Source: an uncultured Bacilli bacterium (lineage in GTDB: Bacteria; Bacillota_I; Bacilli_A; RF39; UBA660). Taken from it: a stretch of 64,000 bases of DNA. The position numbers were made by a program, and so were the translations under genes. The notes beneath the pieces are model-generated. The model was not told the origin of the DNA, made no database searches, and saw only the letters and a program-made list of their open reading frames with translations. The first letter of the stretch is position 1; every line of letters starts with the position of its first letter. Shown one piece after another: positions 44,226 through 54,176 of this stretch. Where the stretch lies: NCBI GenBank assembly GCA_910577505.1, contig CAJTLN010000002.1, positions 248,001 to 312,000 on the forward strand, written 5' to 3'.

Positions 44226-44696
44226 ATGGCAAAAAAAGAAGAAATTCTTCTTACTGCTAAAGGATATGCAGAATTAGAAGAAGAGTTAAATGATTTAAGA
44301 GTAAATAAGAGGGCTGAAAATGTAGCTGCAATTAAAGAAGCTAGAAGTCATGGTGATTTGTCTGAAAATTCAGAGTATGACGCTGCTAGAGATGAACAAG
44401 CTAAAATTGAAGCAAGAATACAAGAACTTGAATATAAATTAGAACATGCTACTATTATTGATTCTAAAGACAAAACAATTGTTAATGTTGGATGTGAGGT
44501 TACAATTCTTTATGTTGAAGATGAAGAAGAAGATACATATAGCATTGTTGGATCATTGGAAGCTGATCCATTTGAAAATAAAATTAGTAATGAATCACCA
44601 ATTGGCGCTGCATTAATTGGAAGCAAAGTTGGAGATGTTATAAATGTTGAAGGACCTAATGGTTCTTATCAAGTAAAGGTAATAAAGATAGCTTAA
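44226..44696 (+). CDS. greA: Transcription elongation factor GreA
   Basis: GreA rescues backtracked RNA polymerase by stimulating transcript cleavage. The N-terminal coiled coil (about 1-75) has the acidic tip ARSHGDLSENSEYDAARDEQ with the catalytic Asp and Glu; the C-terminal FKBP-like domain ends SPIGAALIGSKVGDVINVEGPNG. At 156 residues it is full length. GAAGGAGATG precedes the ATG at 44226, so upstream starts are rejected. Last gene of the ruvX block. Confidence 0.96.
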   Translation: MAKKEEILLTAKGYAELEEELNDLRVNKRAENVAAIKEARSHGDLSENSEYDAARDEQAKIEARIQELEYKLEHATIIDSKDKTIVNVGCEVTILYVEDEEEDTYSIVGSLEADPFENKISNESPIGAALIGSKVGDVINVEGPNGSYQVKVIKIA

Positions 44697-44709
44697 TTGC
44701 TGTCTTTTT
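44684..44709 (+). terminator. Terminator after greA
   Basis: AAAGATAGC / GCTGTCTTT stem (one wobble) spanning the greA stop, followed by T5. Confidence 0.7.
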
Positions 44710-44710
44710 C

Positions 44711-44739
44711 TTGTAATTAATGGGGTTCTAAGGTATAAT
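44711..44739 (+). promoter_or_regulatory. Promoter of tig
   Basis: TTGTAA (44711-44716), 17-nt spacer, TATAAT (44734-44739). Confidence 0.75.
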
Positions 44740-44766
44740 ATTGAGAGTTAAGAAAGGGAAGTGTTT

Positions 44767-46020
44767 ATGAAAAACGTACACGAAATAGAAATAGAAGTAA
44801 AGGGTAGTGACTGGGAAAGTATTCTAGATGCAACTTTTACTAAGAAAAATAAAGAATTAAAAGTAGATGGATTTAGAAAAGGTAAATGTCCTAAAAATAT
44901 CTATTTACAAAAATTTGGTATTGAGTCTCTTTATATGGATGCTGTTGATGCTGCTGTAGGTAAAGCTTATACTGATGCTTTAAGAGAAAATAATTTAATA
45001 CCAGTTTGTGAGCCAAGTATGGATGTAAAAGAAATTGATAAAGATCATGTTAAATTTACTTTTACAATTATTACAAAACCAGAAGTTAAACTAGGCAAAT
45101 ATAAAGACTTAGGAGTTAAGAAAGACGAAGTTAAAGTTTCAAAAAAAGAAATTGAAGAAGAAGTGGCAAGACTTTGCTCTAGATTCGCTGAAATAATTGT
45201 TAAAGAAAATGGTGAAGTTGTTGAAGGAAATACAGCTGTAATTGATTTTGAAGGATTTGTTGATGGAGAAGCATTAGAAGGCGGAAATGGAGCTAACTAT
45301 CCATTAGAAATTGGTTCTCATACATTTATTCCTGGATTTGAAGAGGGAGTAGTTGGTATGAAAGTTGGGGAAACTAAAGAATTAAATTTAAAATTCCCTG
45401 ATGAGTATACTAAAGAATTGGCTGGTAAAGAAGTTAAATTCAATGTAACAGTAAGAGAAATAAAGGAAAGAGTTTTACCTGAATTAAATAAAGAATTCTA
45501 TGCTGATTTAGGATATGAAGATATTGAAACAGAAGAAGACTTTAAAAAAGAAGTTAAAAAAGCTATTGAAGAAAGAAAAAATGAAGAAGCTAAAAATAAA
45601 TATCTTGATGATGTATTAGAAGCAGCTTCTAAAAATATGGAAATTGAACTTAATCCAGAAATAGTAGATGATGAAGTTCATAGAATGATTCATCAATTTG
45701 AAGATCAAATGAGAATGCAAGGAATTTCTTTAGATCAATATTTACAATTTACTGGTGGATCAAGAGAAGATTTACATAAACAAATGGAACCAGAAGCTGA
45801 GAAGAGAGTTAAATATCGTTATTTAATTGAAGAAGTAGCTGAAGCAGAAAAAATAGAAATAGATGATAAAGAAGCTGAAGAAGAAGCAGAAAAAATGGCT
45901 CTTCAATATGCTGTAGAAAAAGAAGAATTTTTAACTCACTTTGGTGGTTTAGAAGTTGTTAAATATGATATGAAAATGCGTAAAGCATTAGAAATTCTTG
46001 GTGGAGAAGAAGTAAAATAA
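44767..46020 (+). CDS. tig: Trigger factor
   Basis: Ribosome-bound chaperone and peptidyl-prolyl isomerase. The N-terminal ribosome-binding domain contains the signature GFRKGKCPKN (about 38-47; usual GFRxGKxP). The PPIase domain follows (TAVIDFEGFVDGEALEGG, about 155-172), then a long helical C-terminal chaperone domain. At 417 residues it is full length. It is a single-gene unit with its own promoter and terminator. Confidence 0.96.
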   Translation: MKNVHEIEIEVKGSDWESILDATFTKKNKELKVDGFRKGKCPKNIYLQKFGIESLYMDAVDAAVGKAYTDALRENNLIPVCEPSMDVKEIDKDHVKFTFTIITKPEVKLGKYKDLGVKKDEVKVSKKEIEEEVARLCSRFAEIIVKENGEVVEGNTAVIDFEGFVDGEALEGGNGANYPLEIGSHTFIPGFEEGVVGMKVGETKELNLKFPDEYTKELAGKEVKFNVTVREIKERVLPELNKEFYADLGYEDIETEEDFKKEVKKAIEERKNEEAKNKYLDDVLEAASKNMEIELNPEIVDDEVHRMIHQFEDQMRMQGISLDQYLQFTGGSREDLHKQMEPEAEKRVKYRYLIEEVAEAEKIEIDDKEAEEEAEKMALQYAVEKEEFLTHFGGLEVVKYDMKMRKALEILGGEEVK

Positions 46021-46021
46021 T

Positions 46022-46051
46022 AAAAAAGCCTCTATAGATAGAGGTTTTTTT
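46022..46051 (+). terminator. Terminator after tig
   Basis: CCTCTA / TAGAGG stem bounded by A6 and T7. Confidence 0.85.
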
Positions 46052-46253
46052 ATGCTTTTGGCTATAAAACTGTTTTATGGCTATTTTTTTAATTTTTTTA
46101 AATTTGGTATAGATTAGTTATTATTTTCTTAATGAATTAACACTTTATTTATGGCTTATTTTTTCAAGAATTATTAAATTTGCTTGTGTAAAATATTTAT
46201 ATCTTTTTTCTATTATGATATAATTGAATATATAAATATAATAGGTGATGTTT
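46052..46253. other. AT-rich intergenic region upstream of 46254
   Basis: About 200 bases with no supported gene. TATAAT at 46219-46224, close to the next start, is the only promoter-like element seen; its -35 is poor. Confidence 0.4.
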
Positions 46254-47336
46254 ATGGCAAGAAAAAAGAAAAATATTGAAGAGACTAAGGAAATTGCAAG
46301 TCAAGAAGAGATTTTAGAAGTGCAGGATGAAATAAATGAAGAATTAATAAAGGAACAGAAAATAAAAGAAAAAGAAAAAAAGAAAAATTCTTCTTATTTG
46401 TTTTTTACTTTTTTTATTAAAAGATTAAAAGAAGATAAAATATATTTATTTTCGTTTATAGTTACTGTCGTTTTTTTAGGATTTTTTTCTTTTAAAAAGT
46501 TACAAGAAACTGAAGGGTATTATGATAAAAAGAATGAAAGCAAAACTAACGAGAATGTGGTTGTGCCAACAATAAATCCCGATTTAAATAATCAAAACAA
46601 AAATGATAAAACTGGAGATTCTTTAGATATTAGTGATTATGTTGGGATATATAGCAAAGAAGTTACAATGAATGCTCCAGTAGTAATTAGTAAGTCTTGT
46701 AGCATTTCTTCTTATAAAGTGGTTTATCAAATAAAAAAGGACAAGAGCATATCTAAATACTTTATAAGCGATTGTGTTGGAACAGTAAAAATATGGGATG
46801 ATAAATTGGACTATGTCTCTAGTGGAGGTGCTAGATATATTAGTGCTAATAATATTAATTATTTATTTTCTAATAGTAGTATGAAGGAAGTTGATGGGGA
46901 TACTTTTAAGTTAGATGATGAAATAAATTCTATAAAAGTTAATAAGAAGATTGATAATGTTGATATATTATTTTTGGATAGTAATGTGGTATTTGTATCT
47001 AGTAATGATTTGATTTCAATAAAAGGAAATAATGTTAATTATCAGTTATCTGAAAAATATAAAATTAATACAAATATTTTAGATAAAATTTTATATAAAT
47101 CTTCAGTAAAGAATCAATTTAAATTTATTGTATTTGATGAAAAAGAAGAAAAGAAATGTTATACAAAAGAAGAAATATCTTCTGATAATTTTACTGATGG
47201 AAAAATTTATACTATCTATTCAATAAAATATAATGAAGAAAGTAAAATATTTGATATTGAAAAAGAACTTGTTAGTAGAAATAAAAGTGATGGTTGTGAT
47301 ATTTATAATGAAGATTTTGCTGATTTAGAAGAGTAA
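46254..47336 (+). CDS. Bitopic membrane protein of unknown function
   Basis: A 360-residue protein with a Lys/Glu-rich cytosolic N terminus (about 1-65, coiled-coil-like), one membrane helix (about 68-85), a low-complexity linker and a beta-rich external domain with a few cysteines. No family recognised. AGGTGATG with 3 nt spacing precedes the ATG at 46254. It sits between tig and lon, where Bacillus has clpX and lonB. Confidence 0.7.
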   Translation: MARKKKNIEETKEIASQEEILEVQDEINEELIKEQKIKEKEKKKNSSYLFFTFFIKRLKEDKIYLFSFIVTVVFLGFFSFKKLQETEGYYDKKNESKTNENVVVPTINPDLNNQNKNDKTGDSLDISDYVGIYSKEVTMNAPVVISKSCSISSYKVVYQIKKDKSISKYFISDCVGTVKIWDDKLDYVSSGGARYISANNINYLFSNSSMKEVDGDTFKLDDEINSIKVNKKIDNVDILFLDSNVVFVSSNDLISIKGNNVNYQLSEKYKINTNILDKILYKSSVKNQFKFIVFDEKEEKKCYTKEEISSDNFTDGKIYTIYSIKYNEESKIFDIEKELVSRNKSDGCDIYNEDFADLEE

Positions 47337-47383
47337 AAAAGCCAATAAATGGTATTTATGGAACTTATAAAATGTATTTATAA

Positions 47384-47422
47384 GAAAAAAAAGAACGAAA
47401 AAATGAATTTTGTTCTTTTTTT
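47384..47422 (+). terminator. Terminator before lon
   Basis: AAAAAAAAGAAC / GTTCTTTTTTTT stem with a 15-nt loop. Confidence 0.8.
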
Positions 47423-47444
47423 TGTAAAAAATACGTAAAAATGA

Positions 47445-47473
47445 TGGACAAAAAAAATGTAAGTATATATAAT
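47445..47473 (+). promoter_or_regulatory. Promoter of lon
   Basis: TGGACA (47445-47450), 17-nt spacer, TATAAT (47468-47473). I saw no CIRCE or CtsR-type repeat near it. Confidence 0.7.
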
Positions 47474-47506
47474 AAGCATTAATGTGAAATCTTGAGGAGG
47501 CGAAAC

Positions 47507-49825
47507 ATGAAAAATAACTTACCAGTAATGCTTCTTAAAAGGATTGTCCTTTTACCTTTTCAAGATGTTAGACTTGATTTAAACAATGATATAAGTAATA
47601 AAGTAATATCACTTGCTATTTCTAAACATAATGGAGAAATTTTGATTGTTTGTCCAACTGATCCTTATGAGGAATCTCCTGATGTTTCTGATCTTCCTTC
47701 TGTAGGCGTTGTAGGGAAAATCAAAAGCAAAATGGAATTGCCTAATGGTAATTTGCGAATTGTTGTTAGTGGTTTTAAAAGAGTCAAAATACTTGAATAT
47801 GTTAATGAGATATCAGATGGCGATATTTTAAAAGCTCATACAATGGAAATAGAACTTCCACTGTTTGATGAAGTTGAAGAGACAATTCTAAAAAGAAAAA
47901 TGATAGAATTACTTAACGAATATATTGAGTGCTCTTCTGTGTTAAGCAATAGTGTTTTATCTAGTATAAAAGATATAAGTGATATTAATAAAATAACTGA
48001 TATAATTGTATCGTTTATGCCTTTTACAATAGAAAAAAAATTATTATATATGCAAGAAATTAATCCTTTGCATAGAGCTAATGCGTTGGTATATGATCTT
48101 TCTATTGAACTACAAGTTGCAAGACTGGATGCGAAATTAGATGACGCTTTAAGAGAAGATTTTGAAAGAACGCAAAAAGAAGTTGTTTTAAGGGAAAAAA
48201 TAGAAGAAATAAAAAAAGAACTTGGCGAAACAGATTTAAAAGATGAATTAATTGGTGATTACTTAGAAAAAATCAATAGTTTAAAATGTGATGGGAGATT
48301 AAAAAATAAATTAGTAAATGAAGTAAAGAAACTAGATTATACAAATGAAGCTAGTCCAGAAGTTAGTACAATTAGAAATTATTTAGATTTAGTTTTAGAT
48401 TTGCCTTTTGGCATTTATAGTGAAGATGAAACAGATTTAGAGAAAATAAAAAGAAACCTTGATTCTACACATTTTGGATTAGATAAAGTCAAAGATCGTA
48501 TAATTGAATATATTGCAGTTAAAAGCAGAAACAAAGACTTAAGAAGTCCAATAATTTGTTTAGTTGGTCCTCCAGGAGTTGGAAAAACAACACTTGCAAT
48601 GGGAATAGCTAATAGTTTGAAAAAAGAGTTTTATAAAATAAGTGTAGGAGGTTTGAATGATTCTTCTGAACTTAATGGACATAGAAGAACTTATATTGGG
48701 TCTAGTTCTGGAAAAATAATTCAAGCTCTAAAGAAATGTGGAACTAGTAATCCTTTAATACTTATTGATGAAATAGATAAATTAGTTAAGGATTATAAAG
48801 GTGATCCAGCATCAGTCTTGCTTGATATATTGGATCCTGAACAAAATGATAGATTTGTAGATAATTATGTAGAAGAGCCTTTCGATTTATCTGAAGTAAT
48901 GTTTATTTTAACTGCTAATTATGAAGAAGATATTCCAGAAGCTTTGTATGATAGATTAGAAATAATAGAATTATCTAGTTATACTGAGTTTGAAAAATTA
49001 GATATAGCTAAAGAATATTTAATTCCTAATATATATAAAGAGCATTTAGTTTGTAGTAAAGAAATCAAATTTAGCAATGATATAATAATGGAAATTATAA
49101 ATAGATATACTAAAGAAGCTGGTGTTCGTGACTTACAGAGAAATTTGAGCACAATAGTAAGAAAGATTGTAACGAAGTCAGTTAAGGAAGCTAATACTCC
49201 TATAAAAGTTGTACTTAAAAAACAAGATTTACAGAAATATCTTGGTCCATATAAGTATGATGTTGGAAACGATGCTATAACTAATTATGTTGGATTAGTT
49301 AATGCTTTAGCTTATACACCTATGGGTGGTACTGTACTTCCTGTTGAATCAACTCTTTATGATGGTAAAGGTGAATTTAAGATTACTGGTATGATTGGAC
49401 AATGTATGGATGAATCTGTAAATGTAGCTTTTAGTTATATTAAGAGTAATAGAGAAGTGTTTAAGATAGATGGAGAATTATTAAATACTAAAGATGTACA
49501 TATTCATTTCTTAGAGGGAGCAATAAAAAAAGATGGACCATCAGCTGGAGTATCAATTGTTACTTCGTTACTTAGTTTATTTTTAAATAAAGAAGTTAAA
49601 AAAGATATAGCGATGACTGGAGAAATATCTTTAAGAGGAGATATATTAAAAGTTGGTGGGATAAAAGAAAAAATAATTGGCGCTTATAATGATGGTATTA
49701 AGACAATTTTTATTCCTTATACAAATTCTTGTGACTTGGATGAGATACCAGATGTTGTAAAAGAAAAAGTAAAAATAAAGTTAGTTAAAAACTATAAAGA
49801 AATATTTAATTACTTATTTAAGTAA
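47507..49825 (+). CDS. lon: ATP-dependent protease Lon (LonA)
   Basis: Cytosolic AAA+ serine protease for damaged and regulatory proteins. N-terminal LON substrate domain (LPVMLLKRIVLLPFQD at the start), AAA+ module with Walker A GPPGVGKTT (about 354-362) and Walker B LILIDEIDK, then the S16 protease domain with Ser-Lys dyad in KDGPSAGVS (Ser about 679) and GGIKEKI (Lys about 720). At 772 residues it is full length. GAGGAGG precedes the ATG at 47507. Confidence 0.96.
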   Translation: MKNNLPVMLLKRIVLLPFQDVRLDLNNDISNKVISLAISKHNGEILIVCPTDPYEESPDVSDLPSVGVVGKIKSKMELPNGNLRIVVSGFKRVKILEYVNEISDGDILKAHTMEIELPLFDEVEETILKRKMIELLNEYIECSSVLSNSVLSSIKDISDINKITDIIVSFMPFTIEKKLLYMQEINPLHRANALVYDLSIELQVARLDAKLDDALREDFERTQKEVVLREKIEEIKKELGETDLKDELIGDYLEKINSLKCDGRLKNKLVNEVKKLDYTNEASPEVSTIRNYLDLVLDLPFGIYSEDETDLEKIKRNLDSTHFGLDKVKDRIIEYIAVKSRNKDLRSPIICLVGPPGVGKTTLAMGIANSLKKEFYKISVGGLNDSSELNGHRRTYIGSSSGKIIQALKKCGTSNPLILIDEIDKLVKDYKGDPASVLLDILDPEQNDRFVDNYVEEPFDLSEVMFILTANYEEDIPEALYDRLEIIELSSYTEFEKLDIAKEYLIPNIYKEHLVCSKEIKFSNDIIMEIINRYTKEAGVRDLQRNLSTIVRKIVTKSVKEANTPIKVVLKKQDLQKYLGPYKYDVGNDAITNYVGLVNALAYTPMGGTVLPVESTLYDGKGEFKITGMIGQCMDESVNVAFSYIKSNREVFKIDGELLNTKDVHIHFLEGAIKKDGPSAGVSIVTSLLSLFLNKEVKKDIAMTGEISLRGDILKVGGIKEKIIGAYNDGIKTIFIPYTNSCDLDEIPDVVKEKVKIKLVKNYKEIFNYLFK

Positions 49826-49842
49826 TTAAATATTTTTTTTTT
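49801..49842 (+). terminator. Terminator overlapping the lon stop codon
   Basis: A perfect 16-bp stem (49801-49816 with 49819-49834) built from the last lon codons and the bases just after, a 2-nt loop, then a T-run. Confidence 0.8.
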
Positions 49843-49868
49843 CATATTTTTAATTAGGAGGATTTTTT

Positions 49869-50721
<853 letters not shown>

Positions 50722-50729
<8 letters not shown>

Positions 50730-51597
50730 AAGTTTAGAAGTATTTAATAAAATTTACAAACCTTATAAAATTACTAAAAAAAATAATGCATATATTTTAA
50801 ATACAATGGATGGAGATTATGTAGCAAAATTAAATCCAAAGATAGATTATAATAAATTATATAGTTATTTATATAGCAGAAGTTTTAATTATCTTCCTAA
50901 TTTATCTAAAGATAGTAGAGATGATATGGTTGTTTTAGAATATCAAGAAGATCTTAGTATAAATAACAATCAAAAAGCAGTTGATTTAATCTCTTTAGTA
51001 AGCTTGTTACATAGTAAAACTAGTTACTTTAAAGATGTAACTAATGATACGTATAAAGAAATTTACGATAATATAAAAAATAATTTAGATTATTTAAATA
51101 GCTTGTATGATGAAATGTTTTTAAATTATTTAAATGAAGAATACATTGTACCTAGTCATTTCTTATTTTTGAGAAACTATAGTCTTATTTACAATGCTGT
51201 TCATTATTCTTATGCTAAGCTTGATGATTGGTATGATAAGATAAAAGATAAAAATAGACAACGAGTTGTACTTGTTCATAATAATTTAGAATTGGATCAT
51301 TTAATAAAAAATAAAGATGATTATTTAATAAGCTGGGATTCTTATACATTTGATACACCTGTTTTAGATTTGTATAGATTTTATCAAAAAGAATGGGAAA
51401 ACGTGAGTTTTTTAGAAATATTTGCTACTTATAATGAAGGATTTAAATTGTTGGACGAAGAAAAAATATTATTAGATATTTTAATTAGCATTCCTTTCTT
51501 GGTTGAGATTAAAGATAACGAATACCTTAATTGTAGAGAAATAAGGAAATTAATAGAGTATTTAAGTAAGTCTTCTAAAATAGTATTTAATGATTAA
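50722..51597 (+). CDS. ysxE: YsxE-like spore coat kinase-fold protein
   Basis: A 291-residue protein with the aminoglycoside-phosphotransferase fold of the CotS/YsxE family: N-lobe DGDYVAKLNP, central helix ending VALVSLLHSKT-like segment, and VLVHNNLELDHLIKNKDDYLISWDSY in place of HGDLxxxNxLxxxxxxxxIDF, so the catalytic Asp residues are mostly replaced. It is likely a pseudokinase coat component. Assignment rests on fold pattern plus adjacency to the spoVID-like gene. Confidence 0.65.
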
Positions 51598-51767
51598 TAA
51601 GGCCATAGTAATCTAAATAAAAGAAAAAATAATAAAAAACATTCAATCAATAAAATAATAATGTTAAAACGCAAAGGCAATAGTAAAGTAATTATAACTT
51701 GGTAAAAAATTAAAATGCATAAACATGTAATTAATAAAATTGTAAAAAATGGGTTTTTACGACACAT
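51594..51767 (-). CDS. Small membrane protein (57 residues)
   Basis: On the minus strand AGGTGATC lies 4 nt before an ATG at 51767, matching the ribosome-binding pattern of the window. The protein MCRKNPFFTILL... has two hydrophobic helices and few charged residues. A TATAAT-like box is just upstream. It converges with the ysxE-like gene, overlapping by 4 nt. Function unknown. Confidence 0.5.
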   Translation of the reverse strand: MCRKNPFFTILLITCLCILIFYQVIITLLLPLRFNIIILLIECFLLFFLLFRLLWPY

Positions 51768-51889
51768 AAGGATCACCTATTATAAATTATGTGAAAAGGA
51801 ACATAAGTGTTTCTTTTTTCTTCTTTTTCTTTAAAAGTATTTTAAATTGTGCTAATATATTTATAGAGTAAAAGATATGGTGATTATAG

Positions 51890-52810
51890 ATGAGTAAAAG
51901 ATTTTATATAGTTCTATTTTGTATTTTAAGTTTATCTGTTGTATTATTAGGTTTTTCTTTTGCAAAAGAATCAGGAAATAATGGTTTAACTAGTTTAGAA
52001 TCCGGTAGTACTGATGAATATAGAGTTGTATATTCTAATAATCAAAGACTTGATAATGAGGAGAATGATACAGTAAACATTAGTATTATTAATAAAATGA
52101 AAGAAGAAGCTAAGTTTTATTTAGTTTTAGAAGAAATTAATAATAATTCTTATGATAATCTTTATTATACAATTGATAGTGGAACAAAAAAAGAAATGTT
52201 AAGTAATGAAATATATTTAGGAGAATTGAATTCATTTGGAACAAATGGAGATTTTACTAATCATACAATAAAGCTTATTGATAATTCTGATAAGTATTTG
52301 GAATTTAAATTAAGTATAAAAAGATATGATAAGAATGATTTTTCATCATTATTGAAAGAAAATGATAATGTTTATATTGATGATAAAGGTAATTATAGAT
52401 TTTTTGGAAAAGAAGTTAATAACTATATTAAGTATAATGATAAAGTATGTCGTGTTATAGGTTTGATAGATGATAAAATAAAAATAATTTGTGAACCTGA
52501 AGCATTAAATGTTTATGATGATACAAAACTTTACGCAGATATAGATGATATATTATTAAGTTTTAATAACTCTAATGTTAATATTAATAATGTTAATAAT
52601 TATAGTAGTTGGATTGTGCTTGATAAAGATTTTTGGTTAGAGGAGTCATATGGTATTACCTATTATGTGAGTCGTATTGAGGGAATCAATACTAGTAGAA
52701 AAGATGTTAGTTTATATGAACGATATGTTTATAAACTAAATGATGATATGATACTTATTGGGGGAGATGGCACTAAAAATAATCCTTATGAGGTGTCTTA
52801 TGGAAGTTAG
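51890..52810 (+). CDS. Exported protein of unknown function
   Basis: A 306-residue protein with an N-terminal signal or anchor helix (RFYIVLFCILSLSVVLLGFSFA). The body is beta-rich and ends with a module YIKYNDKVCRVIGLIDDKIKIICE and GGDGTKNNPYEVS. A similar module ends the exported protein at 58689. GGTGAT precedes the ATG by 5 nt. The next gene starts inside its end, so the two are a unit. Confidence 0.7.
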   Translation: MSKRFYIVLFCILSLSVVLLGFSFAKESGNNGLTSLESGSTDEYRVVYSNNQRLDNEENDTVNISIINKMKEEAKFYLVLEEINNNSYDNLYYTIDSGTKKEMLSNEIYLGELNSFGTNGDFTNHTIKLIDNSDKYLEFKLSIKRYDKNDFSSLLKENDNVYIDDKGNYRFFGKEVNNYIKYNDKVCRVIGLIDDKIKIICEPEALNVYDDTKLYADIDDILLSFNNSNVNINNVNNYSSWIVLDKDFWLEESYGITYYVSRIEGINTSRKDVSLYERYVYKLNDDMILIGGDGTKNNPYEVSYGS

Positions 52811-53309
52811 TAAACAATTAAAAAAACAAATAGTAATCGAAGTAATAGCATTACTATTTTTAGTGGGGGTAATAATTTATTCAGTATTTGCCATACATAA
52901 GTCAGATGATAATAAAGTTTCTACTATAGATGGAATGGTAATAGTTATAGATGATTCTGATTTGGAAGCTACTCAACCGCTTAGTGATGGAGCAGGGCTT
53001 GAAAGAGATGGAGCGACATATACTATTACTAATAATAATGATAAGAGTGTAAGTTATAAAATAGTAGTAGTCCCTGATGTTCATGATGAAGCTGTATTGA
53101 AACAAATGAGAATAAGTGTTGATGATTTATATATAGAGGATTTAACAGAGTTAGAAAGATTTAATGGTGGTTATGTCATTACTTCTAATGAATTAAATGC
53201 TGGATATACTAGAATACATCTTATTAAGTCATGGTATAAGTTAGATACTAATGATGATATAGCTAAAAGAGATGTTAAATTTGAATATAGATTAGTTAAA
53301 GAAAATTAA
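52800..53309 (+). CDS. Membrane-anchored beta-rich protein of unknown function
   Basis: A 169-residue protein with one N-terminal membrane helix (about 10-32), then an extracytoplasmic beta domain (ATYTITNNNDKSVSYKIVVVP, then FEYRLVKEN) in the general style of camelysin/TasA-like matrix proteins, which is only a resemblance. GAGGTG lies 4 nt before the ATG at 52800, inside the preceding gene. It overlaps the convergent ylbJ by 14 nt. Confidence 0.65.
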   Translation: MEVSKQLKKQIVIEVIALLFLVGVIIYSVFAIHKSDDNKVSTIDGMVIVIDDSDLEATQPLSDGAGLERDGATYTITNNNDKSVSYKIVVVPDVHDEAVLKQMRISVDDLYIEDLTELERFNGGYVITSNELNAGYTRIHLIKSWYKLDTNDDIAKRDVKFEYRLVKEN

Positions 53310-54135
53310 ATACTAAGAGAGTCAATGATAAATATATTATTAAATGTATTAGACGATATTTTAGATATTTATTATAGTTTATTGAAGTATCATTTATGAT
53401 ACTTTTTATTTGGGATTCTATACATAAACCACATGTTGATAGTGATATTACTGTAAATAATAATTTTATGTTTAATGGTATATTTATTGTATTTAAATTA
53501 TTTAGAGATGTTGTTATTTCAAGAATGCTTAAAATAGATGTTTTTATGTATGTATTTGTTATTAGATTTATGGGAAGTGTATTGAAAAATATTATTGTTC
53601 CTAGGATTGTTATTAGGTTGCTTATATTTTTTGTTATACTATTTATTATTGTTGTAAATATGTTGGCTTTTTTGTTGGTTGATTCTATGGTGTTTTTTGG
53701 TTTTATTATAAGTATTAGTATAATGTTAGATAAAATGTTTAATAATATTAATAAAATAGCTGTATTGCTATTAAAAATGCTTTTTAAATAGTTGTATGTG
53801 AATATTAGAGAGGTATATTTTGTTACACTTAATTGGTCTGTTATATCTGCATTAGTTTTTTTAAGAATATAAGCATTAGATGGTGATCCAGATATAATAC
53901 TTAATATATATAAGCAGTTGATATGAAGGTATTTACTTATGTAATAGGGAATATTGCTATTATATATTAAATCAATGATGATAAATGTCGGAAATAAAGA
54001 AGGAATAATTTTGGTAATCCATATATTTATAGAATATATTACTTGTTCTTTTATATAAGAATTAAAAGTTAAGCAATAGATTAGATATAATATAATAATT
54101 GTAAATAATATAATTTCTTTTATGATATTTTTCAT
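53296..54135 (-). CDS. ylbJ: YlbJ-like sporulation integral membrane protein
   Basis: A 279-residue polytopic membrane protein with the YlbJ nucleoside-transporter-gate-like layout: NIWITKIIPSLFPTFIIIDLIY near the start, a GSPSNAYILKK segment, and CGLCIESQIKSII near the end. In Bacillus YlbJ is made under sigma-E and needed for heat-resistant spores. It is divergent from ylbL here with overlapping promoters. Very AT-rich, with Ile/Thr/Asn bias. Confidence 0.75.
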   Translation of the reverse strand: MKNIIKEIILFTIIILYLIYCLTFNSYIKEQVIYSINIWITKIIPSLFPTFIIIDLIYNSNIPYYISKYLHINCLYILSIISGSPSNAYILKKTNADITDQLSVTKYTSLIFTYNYLKSIFNSNTAILLILLNILSNIILILIIKPKNTIESTNKKANIFTTIINSITKNISNLITILGTIIFFNTLPINLITNTYIKTSILSILEITTSLNNLNTINIPLNIKLLFTVISLSTCGLCIESQIKSIINDTSINYNKYLKYRLIHLIIYLSLTLLVFNFL

Positions 54136-54176
54136 ATTTTTCTCGTTTCAATGATATAATAATTTAAGGTGATTAT

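Noticed and set aside
53396..53791. 131-codon open frame opposite ylbJ
   Set aside because: Its hydrophobic product mirrors ylbJ membrane helices; ylbJ has recognisable family motifs.
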